Of a stretch of DNA of 52,787 nucleotides, positions 37,435 through 46,937 are shown piece after piece; positions within the stretch are counted from its first letter, which is position 1; every line of letters begins with the position of its first letter. Source of the stretch: Chrysochromulina tobinii (taxonomy: Eukaryota; Haptophyta; Prymnesiales; Chrysochromulinaceae); the NCBI GenBank assembly GCA_001275005.1, contig JWZX01002637.1:1-52787 (forward strand). Reading direction: 5' to 3'. The position numbers were made by a program, and so were the translations under genes. The notes beneath the pieces were generated by a model. That model was given only the letters and a program-made list of their open reading frames with translations. It was not told where the DNA came from and did no database searches.

Positions 37435-40400
37435 ATGCCGCCGCGCACGCGGAGGCCGGACGCTCAGCAGCAGCGGCTTCTTGACCACATCGATGCAAAT
37501 GCAACGGAGATGCATCCAAAAGCAGCTTCTGCAACTCTGCCCGGTCAACCGCCAGCCCAACCAAAGAAGACGCCACAGCGAGCCTCGGCTCCCAGCGGAG
37601 CCAAACCCCGGCCACCTGGCAAGGCGAGGTTCAATGATCTCGTCGTCGAGGTGCCCGCGACGTCGCATGCCCACGGCGGCGACGAGGGCGGCGGCGAGGA
37701 TGTGTACGAGGATTTTGAGCGTGGGGATGGCGTGCAAGCGAACAACCACCACAGCGAGGACGATGTGGACGAGTCCGCCGTGCGGAACTCCTGGATCACG
37801 GCACCATGCAATTGCTGCTTGGCCCTCTGGGCGTCGCTTGGCGAGATGATCGAGGGCGGCGCTGAGCAGATCGTGGGGCTGCTCTTGTTCCCGCTCAGTC
37901 TCCTGACCTACTTCTACTTTGCCGTCTCTGACGGCGCTCTCGACCCGATGACGTGGATTGAAGGTTCGACCTGCGCGTGGCTCGGATTGATCGGTGCGGG
38001 ATGTGAAGGCGCAGGCGGCGGCGACGACGGCGACGCCGCGGGCGCGCCTCCGCCTCCGCCCTGGCACCCCAGCTGGTCAGAGCTAGCCAACGCCGCGGGC
38101 GCGACGTACGCGATGCTCCATCCCGTCCTGTACGTCGCGCTCGACATTGGACTGCTGCTGGGCATTTCGCTGCTCGTGCTCTTCGAGGCGGACCTGTACC
38201 GCTGCTACCGCGACTGTCGTAGCCGCCGGTACGAAGAGGTCGACGAGATGGACGAGGCGGAGCAAGCCGGGGCGAGTCTGTCGGCCTCGGCCAGCACCAT
38301 TCAAAAGTATGGCAAAGCTGCGGTGATGGCCGCGGCCTTTTCGAAGCCGGTGCGCATGATGCGCGAGAGGACGCTGCGGAACGAGCTGCACAAGGCCATT
38401 GACACGAGCGAGGAGCTCTACCTGCAGAAGATGGTTCGGACTCAGAGCGACGAGGACGACGAGGACGACGAGCAACTCGCGCAGCAGATGGAGGTGCAAA
38501 GGGCGCGACAATCGCAGCTGCAGGCGGCGCTCTCGCGTAACCACTCGTTCAAGACCTCGCCGGAGCGCTTCCTCAAGCGGACCAGGACGTTCAAGGGCTC
38601 GTGGTGCGACAAGATGAGACACAGCTCCTTCATTCAAGTCTTCCGCCGCTCGCTCAACGGTCTCGTTAACGTGTGGCTCTACTTTGCGGATCTGATCTCC
38701 GACATCGAGGTCACCGTGCTCCTGTTCTCATCGAGTCAATGGGCCTGGGCGAGCATCGCGTCTGTCTTCTTGTTCCTCCAATTCTTCGTCGTGTGGCTGC
38801 GCGTGCTCCCGTACCTCCACGACACCTTCGGGCCAGAGTCCGGATTGTACCGCTTCTTTGTCGTCCTTGGTTTCCCTTTGGGCATGCTCGGACTCGACTG
38901 CCTCATGTTCCTCGAGCCGTTTGGGCTGCTGCCCGTCGTGCCCTGCCTCACGGACCAGATGCGCCAGTTCATCCCGGCGTACAAGGCGACCCGCATCATC
39001 GCCGAGGTGCTCATCGAGAGCTTGCCGCAGATGATCCTCCAATCCTACATAATGGTCACGGTCTTTTCTCGCGTGCACGCGGGCATGGCGACCGCGACGG
39101 AGCTCAGCCTGCTCAACGCGTCCATCGACGGAGCGCCCTTCTCTGAGATCTTGCCGCGCTCGATTGCGATCAGCACCATCACGTCGCTCAAGGCGTGGAT
39201 CGAGCTCGTTCAGTCGGCGCGCGAAGCTGGCATCACGGTACGCGAAAAGGCCAACCAACTTCTGAAAGTTGGGTACGGTCTCCCGCTCGATGCTCTGAAG
39301 AGGGGCGCCATCTACGAGTGGTCTTGCACATACCACATTTCCGAGGTCGAAGTGCCGCCCCTGCTCGATGCGCTCATCAAGAACTCGAGCCTCACGCGCC
39401 TCAACCTGTCCATCTCCGGCTTCGAGTGGAACGGTCCGGAGGCGAGCAAGGCGTTCAGCGGCGCGCCGCTCATTGAGGCGTTGGCTGAGAGCGCCTCCGC
39501 GCTCGCCGAGTTGCAATGCCTTGTCGTGAGCCAGGAGAGCGGCTATCCCATCCCAGTGGGCAAGCTGCGCAAGGGCGGCGAGATCGCCAAGGACGCGCTG
39601 CACGAGACGCGCCTGCTGCGACCGGGGGGTCCTCGATTGCTTGAGGTCCTGCTGATCGGCGACTTACTGCGCAAGGATCGCTCCAAGTCCCTCGTCGACC
39701 AGCATAAGGTGGAGGAGTCCGCCAGCAAGGTGGTCGCACTCATCGAGCGTGCCAGGCGCGGCGAGGTGAACGTGGACGCGTGGCAGACGCAGGTGGTCGA
39801 GCTGATCGTCGCAGGGGAGCTGCGCCGTGCACACCTGAAGGGTCTCTTCACAGTGCGTGTGCTGCACGATGTCGGCTTTGAGCCGAAGCAGCTGCTGGCC
39901 CTCGGCCACCGGCCAATCGAACTCAAGGAGGCCGGGTACAGCGCCAAGGACCTGATGGACAAGTGCGACATCAAGCTGCCCGCTCTCAAGGCGCTCGGCT
40001 ACAAGGTCAAAGATCTCAAGGCGGCAGATGCGACCGTGCACGAGCTTAAGGCGCTCGGGTTTGGCGCCTCCGCCCTCAAGGACGAAGCCGGATATGGACT
40101 GCTCGATCTCAAGGACGCGAGCTTCACGCTCGAAGAGCTCAAGGCGGCGGGCTTCGGGCCGTCGGAGCTCAAACTTGTGGCCGGGTACAAGGCGCCGGAG
40201 CTGCGCCTTGCCGGCTTTACCGCGAGCGAGCTGCGCAGCACCAAAGCTTTTGTGGGTCCGGAGCTGCGGGAGGCGGGCTACTCGGCGACGGAGCTCAGGG
40301 CCGCTGGCTATGACTGCAAGTTTGTGATCAAGGCGGGCTACAACACGATCGAGGCGACCGAGGCGGGCTTCACGCTCCCGCAGCTGGTGGCGGCGGGATG

Positions 40401-41841
40401 CGAATGCAAGCCGCTCAAGGAGGCAGGCTGGAAGGCGCCCGAGATGCGAAAGGCCGGCTTCCAGCTCAACCACCTCGATTGGGCGGGTTACGATGCGCAA
40501 GAGCTGCAGGCCGCCGGGTTTGACGCGGCGCTGCTCAAAGAGAGCGGCATCGGGCTGCTCAAGCTGAAAAAGGCGGGAACGCCCATCGCCAAGATCCGTG
40601 AGGCCGGTTTCAAAGCGGACCGTCTCAAGCTGGAGGGATACAAGGCGGGCGAGCTGGCAAAGGGCGGATACTCTGCCAAGGAGCTACGTGGCTTCCGCGA
40701 CCAGCTGTACGCCGAGGGTGAGGGCGCGTACGCGGGGTACACGGCCAAGGAGATGCATGACTCGCAAGTGGAATTCTCCGCCAAGGAGCTCATAGGAGCG
40801 GGATACACATGCGCCGAGCTCCGGGACGGTGGGTACACGGCCGGTGAGTTGAAAGCCAAAGGCGCTTCGTTAGCCGAGATGCGGGGTGGCGGCTACACCT
40901 GCGCAGAGCTCCTCGAGGGTGGCTTCACCGTTGAGCAGCTCAAGATTGTCGCGAGCGCGAAGGAGATGACGGAGGCGGGCGTCAGCCCGAAGGTGCTGCG
41001 CGCGCTGGGGTACAGCGTCAACTTGCTGCGCAAGGCCGGGGTGACCGCAGCGGCGCTGCAGGCGGCAGGTTGCACCAACGACGACTTGTTCAAGGGTGGT
41101 TTCGACGCCAAGGAGCTGTGGGAGCTGGGCCTGCGTGTGCGCGAGCTCAAGGGCATCGGCGTGAGCGCGGCCGAATTGCGCCAGCTCGGCTGCAAGGCAA
41201 AGCTCCTCGGCGAGGTCGGTTTCACAGCAGCCGAGTTGATCAAGGGGGGCTTCCACCCGCGCGAGGTGGAGGCGGTGCAGACGAGCGCTGACGGCGTGAC
41301 TTCGGTCAGCGCACTGCGTGCCAAGGGCTACAGTGCGGCCGAGTTGCGAATGATCGGCTTCCAGGTGGCGGAGATGCGCAGCGGGGGGTACACGTGCCGT
41401 CAGGTGCGCGAGGGCGGGTTCACGCAAGAGGAGCTCCTCGAGGGTGGCTTCCGACAGCGCAGCGTCGATGCCACCGATGGGCGCCCCGTGTCTACGCTGC
41501 GCGTGGAGGGCAGGTATTACGCCAAGGACCTCGCTGCCATCGGCTTCACCACACAGGAAATGTTCGAGGGTGGTTACAGCACCAAGGAGCTCACCGAGAT
41601 TGGCGTGGGCGTTGCCGAGCTCAAGGCCGCGGGCGCCAGCGCCGGGGCACTGCACGAGGCGGGAGTCGCCGGTAGGGATCTCAAAGCCGCGGGCTACACG
41701 TTGCGTCAGCTGCGAGAGGGCGGGTTCGCGTGGAAAGAGCTCGTCATCTTCTTGCGCAGCACCCACGCCGAGCTGGTGGAAGCTGGCTTTGCGGGCCTCG
41801 ACCCGAAGGATATGATCTTCAAGCAGTATCGACCGGAGTAA
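37435..41841 (+). CDS. XK-related-like membrane protein with a long Gly-Tyr/Glu-Leu repeat tail
   Basis: This is a 1,468-residue protein in a single exon. Residues 1-120 are basic then acidic and disordered. Membrane segments start near 145 (QIVGLLLFPLSLLTYFYFAV) and 230 (VLYVALDIGLLLGISLLVLF). An XK-related-type region spans about 406-560, with LYFADLISDIEVTVLLF, FLQFFVVWLRVLPYL and the family signature IIAEVLIESLPQMILQSYIM. XK-related proteins include lipid scramblases. A leucine-rich-repeat-like fragment lies near 650-700 (SLTRLNLSISGFEWNG). From about 800 to 1,450 there are roughly 60 short units of the form AGYSAKELR-x-x-GFT. This tail is regular enough to form a solenoid and faces the same side as the loop after the last membrane helix. 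Such repeat tails recur in algal proteins, but their role is unknown to me. Confidence 0.83.
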   Translation: MPPRTRRPDAQQQRLLDHIDANATEMHPKAASATLPGQPPAQPKKTPQRASAPSGAKPRPPGKARFNDLVVEVPATSHAHGGDEGGGEDVYEDFERGDGVQANNHHSEDDVDESAVRNSWITAPCNCCLALWASLGEMIEGGAEQIVGLLLFPLSLLTYFYFAVSDGALDPMTWIEGSTCAWLGLIGAGCEGAGGGDDGDAAGAPPPPPWHPSWSELANAAGATYAMLHPVLYVALDIGLLLGISLLVLFEADLYRCYRDCRSRRYEEVDEMDEAEQAGASLSASASTIQKYGKAAVMAAAFSKPVRMMRERTLRNELHKAIDTSEELYLQKMVRTQSDEDDEDDEQLAQQMEVQRARQSQLQAALSRNHSFKTSPERFLKRTRTFKGSWCDKMRHSSFIQVFRRSLNGLVNVWLYFADLISDIEVTVLLFSSSQWAWASIASVFLFLQFFVVWLRVLPYLHDTFGPESGLYRFFVVLGFPLGMLGLDCLMFLEPFGLLPVVPCLTDQMRQFIPAYKATRIIAEVLIESLPQMILQSYIMVTVFSRVHAGMATATELSLLNASIDGAPFSEILPRSIAISTITSLKAWIELVQSAREAGITVREKANQLLKVGYGLPLDALKRGAIYEWSCTYHISEVEVPPLLDALIKNSSLTRLNLSISGFEWNGPEASKAFSGAPLIEALAESASALAELQCLVVSQESGYPIPVGKLRKGGEIAKDALHETRLLRPGGPRLLEVLLIGDLLRKDRSKSLVDQHKVEESASKVVALIERARRGEVNVDAWQTQVVELIVAGELRRAHLKGLFTVRVLHDVGFEPKQLLALGHRPIELKEAGYSAKDLMDKCDIKLPALKALGYKVKDLKAADATVHELKALGFGASALKDEAGYGLLDLKDASFTLEELKAAGFGPSELKLVAGYKAPELRLAGFTASELRSTKAFVGPELREAGYSATELRAAGYDCKFVIKAGYNTIEATEAGFTLPQLVAAGCECKPLKEAGWKAPEMRKAGFQLNHLDWAGYDAQELQAAGFDAALLKESGIGLLKLKKAGTPIAKIREAGFKADRLKLEGYKAGELAKGGYSAKELRGFRDQLYAEGEGAYAGYTAKEMHDSQVEFSAKELIGAGYTCAELRDGGYTAGELKAKGASLAEMRGGGYTCAELLEGGFTVEQLKIVASAKEMTEAGVSPKVLRALGYSVNLLRKAGVTAAALQAAGCTNDDLFKGGFDAKELWELGLRVRELKGIGVSAAELRQLGCKAKLLGEVGFTAAELIKGGFHPREVEAVQTSADGVTSVSALRAKGYSAAELRMIGFQVAEMRSGGYTCRQVREGGFTQEELLEGGFRQRSVDATDGRPVSTLRVEGRYYAKDLAAIGFTTQEMFEGGYSTKELTEIGVGVAELKAAGASAGALHEAGVAGRDLKAAGYTLRQLREGGFAWKELVIFLRSTHAELVEAGFAGLDPKDMIFKQYRPE

Positions 41842-42326
41842 ATTGCGTTGCAGAGAGGGTCAGAGAGGGCGTCACAGGAGAGATAGCAGATACCATAGTG
41901 CAGTACACGAAGCCTAAAATAAGAAGCTAAAACTCAACATCAACAAACGAAATCGGAGGCATGGCCATGGGCATGGCTGAATGTGAATCGAGTGACTACG
42001 AAACGTATGAAATATAACTCAGGGAGACGCGCACGGCGCGGGTACGTTTTATTGAAGATTCCGGTCGAGAACAACCGCTGCTGAGCCGCCCCGCCTCGCC
42101 TGAGCCATGATCGACCCCGGGCCTGGCGGCGGGCGGCCGCGAGCGTGCGACAGCCGACACGCGAGCCGCGGACGCCACGCTCCTCCGCGCACCCACGACC
42201 GTTCGAACTTCGAAATGCTAGACATGCGCGAACAATGTATAGAGCGAGACAACATGGCATGCGTTGTCTGCGCACCGCGTCGGTGCAGCAGCGGCTGATC
42301 ACGGAACCGGAGGTAAGAAGTACGGA
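41842..42326. other. Intergenic region between convergent genes
   Basis: About 485 bases between the XK-like gene and the repeat-protein gene. AT-rich at 41890-42030, GC-rich after. No coding or RNA feature was recognised. Confidence 0.45.
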
Positions 42327-43508
42327 TTACCTTCCGTTACCGTACTGCTGGTTGCCCATCGGCTGTTGCATGCCCGGCTGTTGCATGCCCGGCTGTTGCA
42401 TGCCCATCGGTGGCTGCATCCCGCCCATGGGCCCGGCGCCGCCCATGGGCATGCCCATCGGTGGCTGCATCCCGCCCATGGGCCCGGCGCCGCCCATGGG
42501 CATGCCCATCGGTGGCGGCATGCCGCCCATTGCGGGTGCGCCGCCCCACGTTTCCTGGGCCACGTTGCTGAATCGTGGCGCCGTGGCAGAGGACGAAGTC
42601 GCGCCGTATTGTGACGCCGGGTACCCGTTCCGAGTGGACACGACGCCCGCGCCCATGTACGGCGACGATTGGCCGTATGGGTTGGGTGAGCCGAATCGCC
42701 CATAGCGCATCGCTCGGCGTGCGGCCGCATCGCGTACGGGTTCCATGCGCCCTCCGGTGCCGAGGTACACCAGGTCACGCACGGGAGTGAGGACCGCGCC
42801 ATCGCCGGCGACGGCGTTGTTGTAGCTGAGAGCGCCGAGGACGGACTCACGTACGCTGCCTGGGCTCCCAAACTGAGGCCTCGTGTCACCGTACCCACCA
42901 AAGGCTGCGCCTCCCTGCATGCGCGACATGACAGACTCGCGGACGCCCATTCGGGGCATGCCGCCCATCGGAATGCCGCCCATCGGCCCAGCGCCCATGA
43001 GCCCGGCGCCGCCCATCGACATGCCGCCCATGGGCCCGGCACCAGGGCCACCCATCTGGCCTGGCATACCGCCGCCCATGCCGCCGGGCATCGGCATGCC
43101 GCCCATGGGCCCGGCACCAGGGCCACCCTGCATGCCAGGTCCGCCCATGCCACCCTGCGGCGGCATGCCCATCCCACCCTGCGGCGGCATGCCCATCCCA
43201 CCCTGCGGCGGCATGCCCATGCCACCCTGCGGCGGCATGCCCATGCCACCCTGCGGCGGCATGCCCATGCCACCCTGCGGCGGCATGCCCATGCCGCCCT
43301 GCGGCGGGTTGCCCTGCGGCGGTGACGGCGAACCACCACGCCCGCGCGATGAGACGAAGCCGCCAGGACTGCCCATGGCCCCCTGCATCTTCACGAAGCT
43401 TCGTGGCGTGTGCATGATCTTCATGCACATCGCCGACTTCGTTGCAGTACTGAGAGAATCGACTGGTGTAAACAGTGTGACCGCGAGGGCCACCGCGCCG
43501 AACGCCAT
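42327..43508 (-). CDS. Secreted Gly/Met/Pro repeat protein
   Basis: The protein has 393 residues from the ATG at 43508. The first 18-20 residues (MAFGAVALAVTLFTPVDSLS) look like a signal peptide. After a basic Gly/Pro stretch come seven copies of GMGMPPQG (24-base unit). A middle region is rich in Gly, Met and Pro, then a non-repetitive block (about 205-330) includes two VRESV motifs (GVRESVMSRMQGG and SVRESVLGALSYN) and TPVRDLVYLGTGGRMEPVRD. A second repeat follows (MGGMQPPMGMPMGGAGP), ending in GMQQP copies. The composition resembles matrix or surface proteins and some FxxN-like wall proteins. No enzymatic motif is present, and a plastid-targeted location cannot be excluded. Function unknown. 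Confidence 0.75.
   Translation of the reverse strand: MAFGAVALAVTLFTPVDSLSTATKSAMCMKIMHTPRSFVKMQGAMGSPGGFVSSRGRGGSPSPPQGNPPQGGMGMPPQGGMGMPPQGGMGMPPQGGMGMPPQGGMGMPPQGGMGMPPQGGMGGPGMQGGPGAGPMGGMPMPGGMGGGMPGQMGGPGAGPMGGMSMGGAGLMGAGPMGGIPMGGMPRMGVRESVMSRMQGGAAFGGYGDTRPQFGSPGSVRESVLGALSYNNAVAGDGAVLTPVRDLVYLGTGGRMEPVRDAAARRAMRYGRFGSPNPYGQSSPYMGAGVVSTRNGYPASQYGATSSSATAPRFSNVAQETWGGAPAMGGMPPPMGMPMGGAGPMGGMQPPMGMPMGGAGPMGGMQPPMGMQQPGMQQPGMQQPMGNQQYGNGR
42357..42515 (-). repeat. Coding repeats encoding GMQQP and MGGMQPPMGMPMGGAGP
   Basis: Three copies of the 15-base unit TGCATGCCCGGCTGT and two copies of a 51-base unit (GGCTGCATCCCGCCCATGGG and following) lie at the 3' end of the secreted repeat protein gene. 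Confidence 0.85.
43140..43315 (-). repeat. Coding minisatellite, 24-base unit, seven copies
   Basis: The unit CCACCCTGCGGCGGCATGCC plus CATG (plus-strand reading) encodes GMGMPPQG. Copies are nearly identical. Confidence 0.9.
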
Positions 43509-44036
43509 GGATGGAAGCGCGAGATAGTCGTCTTCGAAGGGCCGTCAAGCTTCGGAAATCTGTTTCGACTTGAAGTCCCGACACTGATATGAATCTCAGA
43601 CAGCGGGGTGTGTCAAAATGGAAAGGACGCCATTCCCTTTGGTGCGATGTGCAATATTTAAGACGCAACTACATGTACTGTTCGGTACATTCAACGGGGC
43701 GCCCGTTGGGTACGTTGAAGAAAAAAGACGAAAGCCCGAAAAAGGCATCGAGGGGAGCCGGGAGAGGTTCGTCTTAGTTTAACATACGATATGAAGTCCA
43801 AGGGTTTCTATCCAAGGGTTTGTTTATCCGAAACAGGCGTACCGACTTCATCTCGACATGTCTCCCGACACGCTGGTGCCGGGTAGCACGCCGAACAAAA
43901 TTGCATGCATTCCCAAATTCTCTTCACTCTTTGCAACAATCAGTTGCGTCGGAGTACGGAGATCACTATGTCATACTCACTTTGGATCTCTCTTAAGCAA
44001 GCGCAGCGCGCTGGTCCCAAACTGCGACCGCTATAG
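43509..44036. other. Divergent intergenic region with a duplicated coding fragment
   Basis: About 530 AT-richer bases between divergent genes. At 43826-43869 lies an exact 44-base copy of part of the downstream glycosyltransferase gene, described separately. Confidence 0.55.
43826..43869 (+). repeat. 44-base exact copy of a glycosyltransferase coding segment
   Basis: The stretch from ATCCGAAACAGGCGTACCGA to TGTCTCCCGAC is identical to 44314-44357 inside the next gene, 488 bases away in the same orientation. The flanks do not match, so it is a short duplication rather than a tandem gene copy. Confidence 0.95.
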
Positions 44037-45191
44037 ATGAGCATCGTTGGTTGGAACCAATTGCTACTACTACCCTTTTCACTGCTGCTCTTCGTTCGCG
44101 GATCAATCGCTCCCAAACTCAACGATGGTAGCCATTGGTTTCTTGAAAAGGGGAGCTATGCGTCTGAGCCACCTCGTTTTGAGCCGCGTTCTGGTGACGC
44201 ACTGTGCGATTTACCAAGCGTGCTGCATGTGGTGGCGATCTCAAATAACGCAAAGGTTTCGCTCAGCTTATTCTCTTGCTGGGTTAGCTGGATCGGCGAG
44301 ATGATCAAGAACGATCCGAAACAGGCGTACCGACTTCATCTCGACATGTCTCCCGACTCTGGGCAATCAGTCGGCAGGTTCCACAACAAGGGCAGCGAAA
44401 AGTTTCTTGGGGCGCAGTATCTTGAAGGCTCGATGGCTGGCATTCGGCGCATGCATGAGCTTCTGCACACTCAGGATTCGAACGGATCATACGTTATTCG
44501 CGAGTGCGATGCGGCCATCTTCAGCGACGTCGATGTGCTGCCGCTCCGGCCATACTCGACGTTGCTTGCACTGCCGCCCGTCGACGTACGCTTCTTCATC
44601 GAGCCGGTGAGAACCTGGCATTCAGTGCACGGCATCATTAACTCGGGCTTCTATTTGATGCGCAACAGGCCAGCGACGCGTCGGCTGCTCTCGCGCGTTC
44701 TCTTCTACATCGATACTTACGCTCGTGAGTGGAAAAAACGCAAGAAGCTCTTTGGAATCGGCAACCAGCTGCTCTTCAATCGAGCTCTCTTCTCGTCGGA
44801 CTCTGCAGGGTTGCGCTGGGGTGGTTTTGCCGTGTACCGCAGCGACATCACTGGAACTCTCATGCCCTTCGACGTCAAGTCACGCCCTCCGAGGGGGGCA
44901 CAGATAACCTTCCTTGTTGGGCGCGCTGGCCCCTTGTTCAATTCTTACCTCTATGGGAGGCACGTCTACAATTCTAGCCTCCATGGGTCCATCTTTCCCA
45001 GCCAAGTGAGCATGATCTCGAATGTCACGGTGGCATATCATGCGTGCTGCACGGCGGACAAGTGGGAGCGCCTTAATGTGGCCTCGAAGTGCTTTGGACG
45101 CTGGCAGCACGCTTGCCTGTCGCCCCCAGACACTCAGTCCTGTGGCGCCAATCCACAATCATCCACATCCAGCTTAGGCAAGATTCTATAA
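44037..45191 (+). CDS. Type II membrane nucleotide-sugar glycosyltransferase (PF03407-like)
   Basis: The protein has 384 residues from the ATG at 44037. Residues 8-20 (LLLLPFSLLLFVR) form a signal anchor, fitting a Golgi type II protein. The catalytic-like core has FSDVDVLPLRPYSTLL with a DxD motif (Asp164, Asp166) for metal and sugar nucleotide, INSGFYLMRNRPATRRLL after it, and GIGNQLLFNRALF, the order seen in nucleotide-diphospho-sugar transferases of the GT77/PF03407 type. Sequons NGS, NSS and NVT fall on the lumenal side. Late cysteines (ACC, CF, ACL, CG) could form disulfides. Donor and acceptor are unknown. It is one of three unrelated glycosyltransferases within 6.5 kb. Confidence 0.82.
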   Translation: MSIVGWNQLLLLPFSLLLFVRGSIAPKLNDGSHWFLEKGSYASEPPRFEPRSGDALCDLPSVLHVVAISNNAKVSLSLFSCWVSWIGEMIKNDPKQAYRLHLDMSPDSGQSVGRFHNKGSEKFLGAQYLEGSMAGIRRMHELLHTQDSNGSYVIRECDAAIFSDVDVLPLRPYSTLLALPPVDVRFFIEPVRTWHSVHGIINSGFYLMRNRPATRRLLSRVLFYIDTYAREWKKRKKLFGIGNQLLFNRALFSSDSAGLRWGGFAVYRSDITGTLMPFDVKSRPPRGAQITFLVGRAGPLFNSYLYGRHVYNSSLHGSIFPSQVSMISNVTVAYHACCTADKWERLNVASKCFGRWQHACLSPPDTQSCGANPQSSTSSLGKIL

Positions 45192-45283
45192 TACTATGAC
45201 TTATTTCACGGTCCCGCGCTCACCCCTCCGCCCGGCCGGCGGGTTAGGGGGGGTGTGTTATCAAGTTTGGGGGGGTTTGTTAT

Positions 45284-46384
45284 CAGGATACGTATCCTGA
45301 TGTATCTTGCTGTATCCTGCATGTATCCTGGAAGGATACACGTATCCTGATGTATCGTGCATGTATCTCAAATGTATCTTACATGTGCTCTGTTACATTC
45401 GAAGAGAATACATGTATCTTGACCTTTCATATCATTTTGACTATGATTTTGACATGTAAGATGTATCCCAAAGGAGTCCAAGATACATTTGGGATACATG
45501 TCAGATACATCAAGATACATGTACATGTATCTTGCGCACTTCCTTGGTGTCACCTTGGATACATATCAGGATACATCAGGATACGTGTATCCTAGACTGT
45601 TCATCACGATACATCAAGATACACCGAGATACAAAATCATGATACATGTGTCTTGGACGGGATACATGCGGGATACAATCTGAAATGCTTACCTCGAATG
45701 TATCCAGAGAGGTACGTAACTGAGAAGTGAGATGCAAGATACATACAAGATACATTCGGGATACATGTATCTGCAGAGGTGATCAAGATGCATACGGGAT
45801 ACATCTGAGATACATAATCAGATACATGTATCTCAAATGCATCCAGAGAGAGACGTATCTGATATGAAGGAGACATGCGGGATACATGCAAAATACATAC
45901 AGGATAAGTAACTCACTGGGGTTAATCGATGCCATCATCGTGTGTGCAGCGCACCTATCAGGCCACCCATTTGCTCCTTGTGTTGTAGTGGGTCTTCTCC
46001 ATCACAACCAGCACCCAGCAGCTCCTCCATCTTCTGCTTTGTCATGGCCACCCCAAAGGCGGAGGCGAGGGCGGTGGCGGCGAGGGCGACGGCGACCGGG
46101 CGACGGCGAAAAGAACCACCTAAGCCAGCCAAGAAGCAGAAGGGAGGCAAGGGAGCTGCTGTGGCTGCTGTGCCACCTAAGGCACCTGCCAAGGCACCTA
46201 AGGCAGCTAAGGAGGCGCCCAAGGCGTTGCCCCAGCGCGCATCCAAGCGCGCCCGCAAGTAGGGCTCGAGATACGTCTCCTTGAATGTATCCCTATCGCC
46301 TATGTATTTTATCTTGACGGGACACATCAAGATACATGCAAGATACATGCACGATACATGCAAGATACATAGGATACGTATCCT
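45284..46384. repeat. Dispersed GATACAT/ATGTATC repeat array
   Basis: By eye, about 40 copies of the GATAC/GTATC core occur in both orientations, typically as GATACATG, GATACATC or palindromes such as GGATACGTATCC. They are spaced irregularly, about 10-30 bases apart. The array is interrupted at about 45925-46265 by unrelated GC-rich DNA. Confidence 0.9.
46044..46262 (+). CDS. Possible small Lys/Ala/Pro-rich protein inside the GATACAT element
   Basis: A 72-codon frame from an ATG at 46044 encodes a basic protein (MATPKAEARAVAARATATGR, then KKQKGGKG and KAPAKAPKAAKEAPKAL, ending SKRARK). Its composition resembles histone H1 tails. It lies in the GC-rich island that interrupts the repeat array. 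With no homologue known to me and a short length, it may be a captured exon fragment or chance. Confidence 0.3.
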   Translation: MATPKAEARAVAARATATGRRRKEPPKPAKKQKGGKGAAVAAVPPKAPAKAPKAAKEAPKALPQRASKRARK

Positions 46385-46937
46385 GATAACAAACCCACCC
46401 AAATTCGATAACAACCCCCCGTCACCCCGGCCAGCTCTCCGTCCGGCTCCACCGCTCTCGGCGTGGGTCTCGGTCTAACTAACGGTCTAACACAACGAAA
46501 GTACCCCGCGCTCCCGGGGGCTAAAACGTTTCTTTAATTACCCTCACTACACAGTCACAGTCAACGTCGAGGCGCTCCTGCACATCTGCTTCCACATCGC
46601 TGCTGCCGCACTGCTTCCAGCCCGTCGCTGCCATGCCCGCGCCGCTGCCCCGTCCGCCGCTGCCACGCCCGCTGCTGCCCCCCCGCTCCGCTGCCATGCC
46701 CGCTGCTGTGGTGCTGCATGCGACTATCGCTTTACACATGCTCCTCATCAGCCCTGCTTGCTAGCCGCACCTTCCCACAAAAGTCCCCACTTCCCCCCTT
46801 CCCTCCACTATGCAGTGCATGCTCTTAGCGCCACTCTTACGCCGAAGAGGAAATCGGCTCGAGATCGACCGTGGCGTCGAGCATAAGATGGGGGGACTGG
46901 GGGAGAGAAAGAGGGGATAGGCGCCTGGCTGGCCGCG

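Larger units (their letters stand above)
45248..46420. mobile_element. Non-autonomous element with about 50-base terminal inverted repeats
   Basis: The left end (45248-45298) and the reverse complement of the right end (46372-46420) align over about 50 bases with few differences. They share GGGGGGT, TGTTATC, GTTTG/ATTTG and an identical 23-base inner stretch beginning TTTGTTATCAGGATACGT. The flanks may extend the match (GGCCGGCGGGTTA versus GGCCGGGGTGAC). The interior is about 1.1 kb, lower in GC than its surroundings, and made largely of GATACAT/ATGTATC words. It encodes no transposase. The structure fits a MITE-like or foldback element. I did not identify a clear target-site duplication. 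Confidence 0.7.

Noticed and set aside
45284-46384. CRISPR-like array
   Set aside because: Repeat words are only 7-12 bases, irregularly spaced and in both orientations, and the genome is eukaryotic.
45935-46414. Minus-strand frame of 159 codons across the GATACAT element
   Set aside because: It begins at TTG inside the right inverted repeat and merely translates repeat words before crossing the GC island. There is no sign of a transposase.
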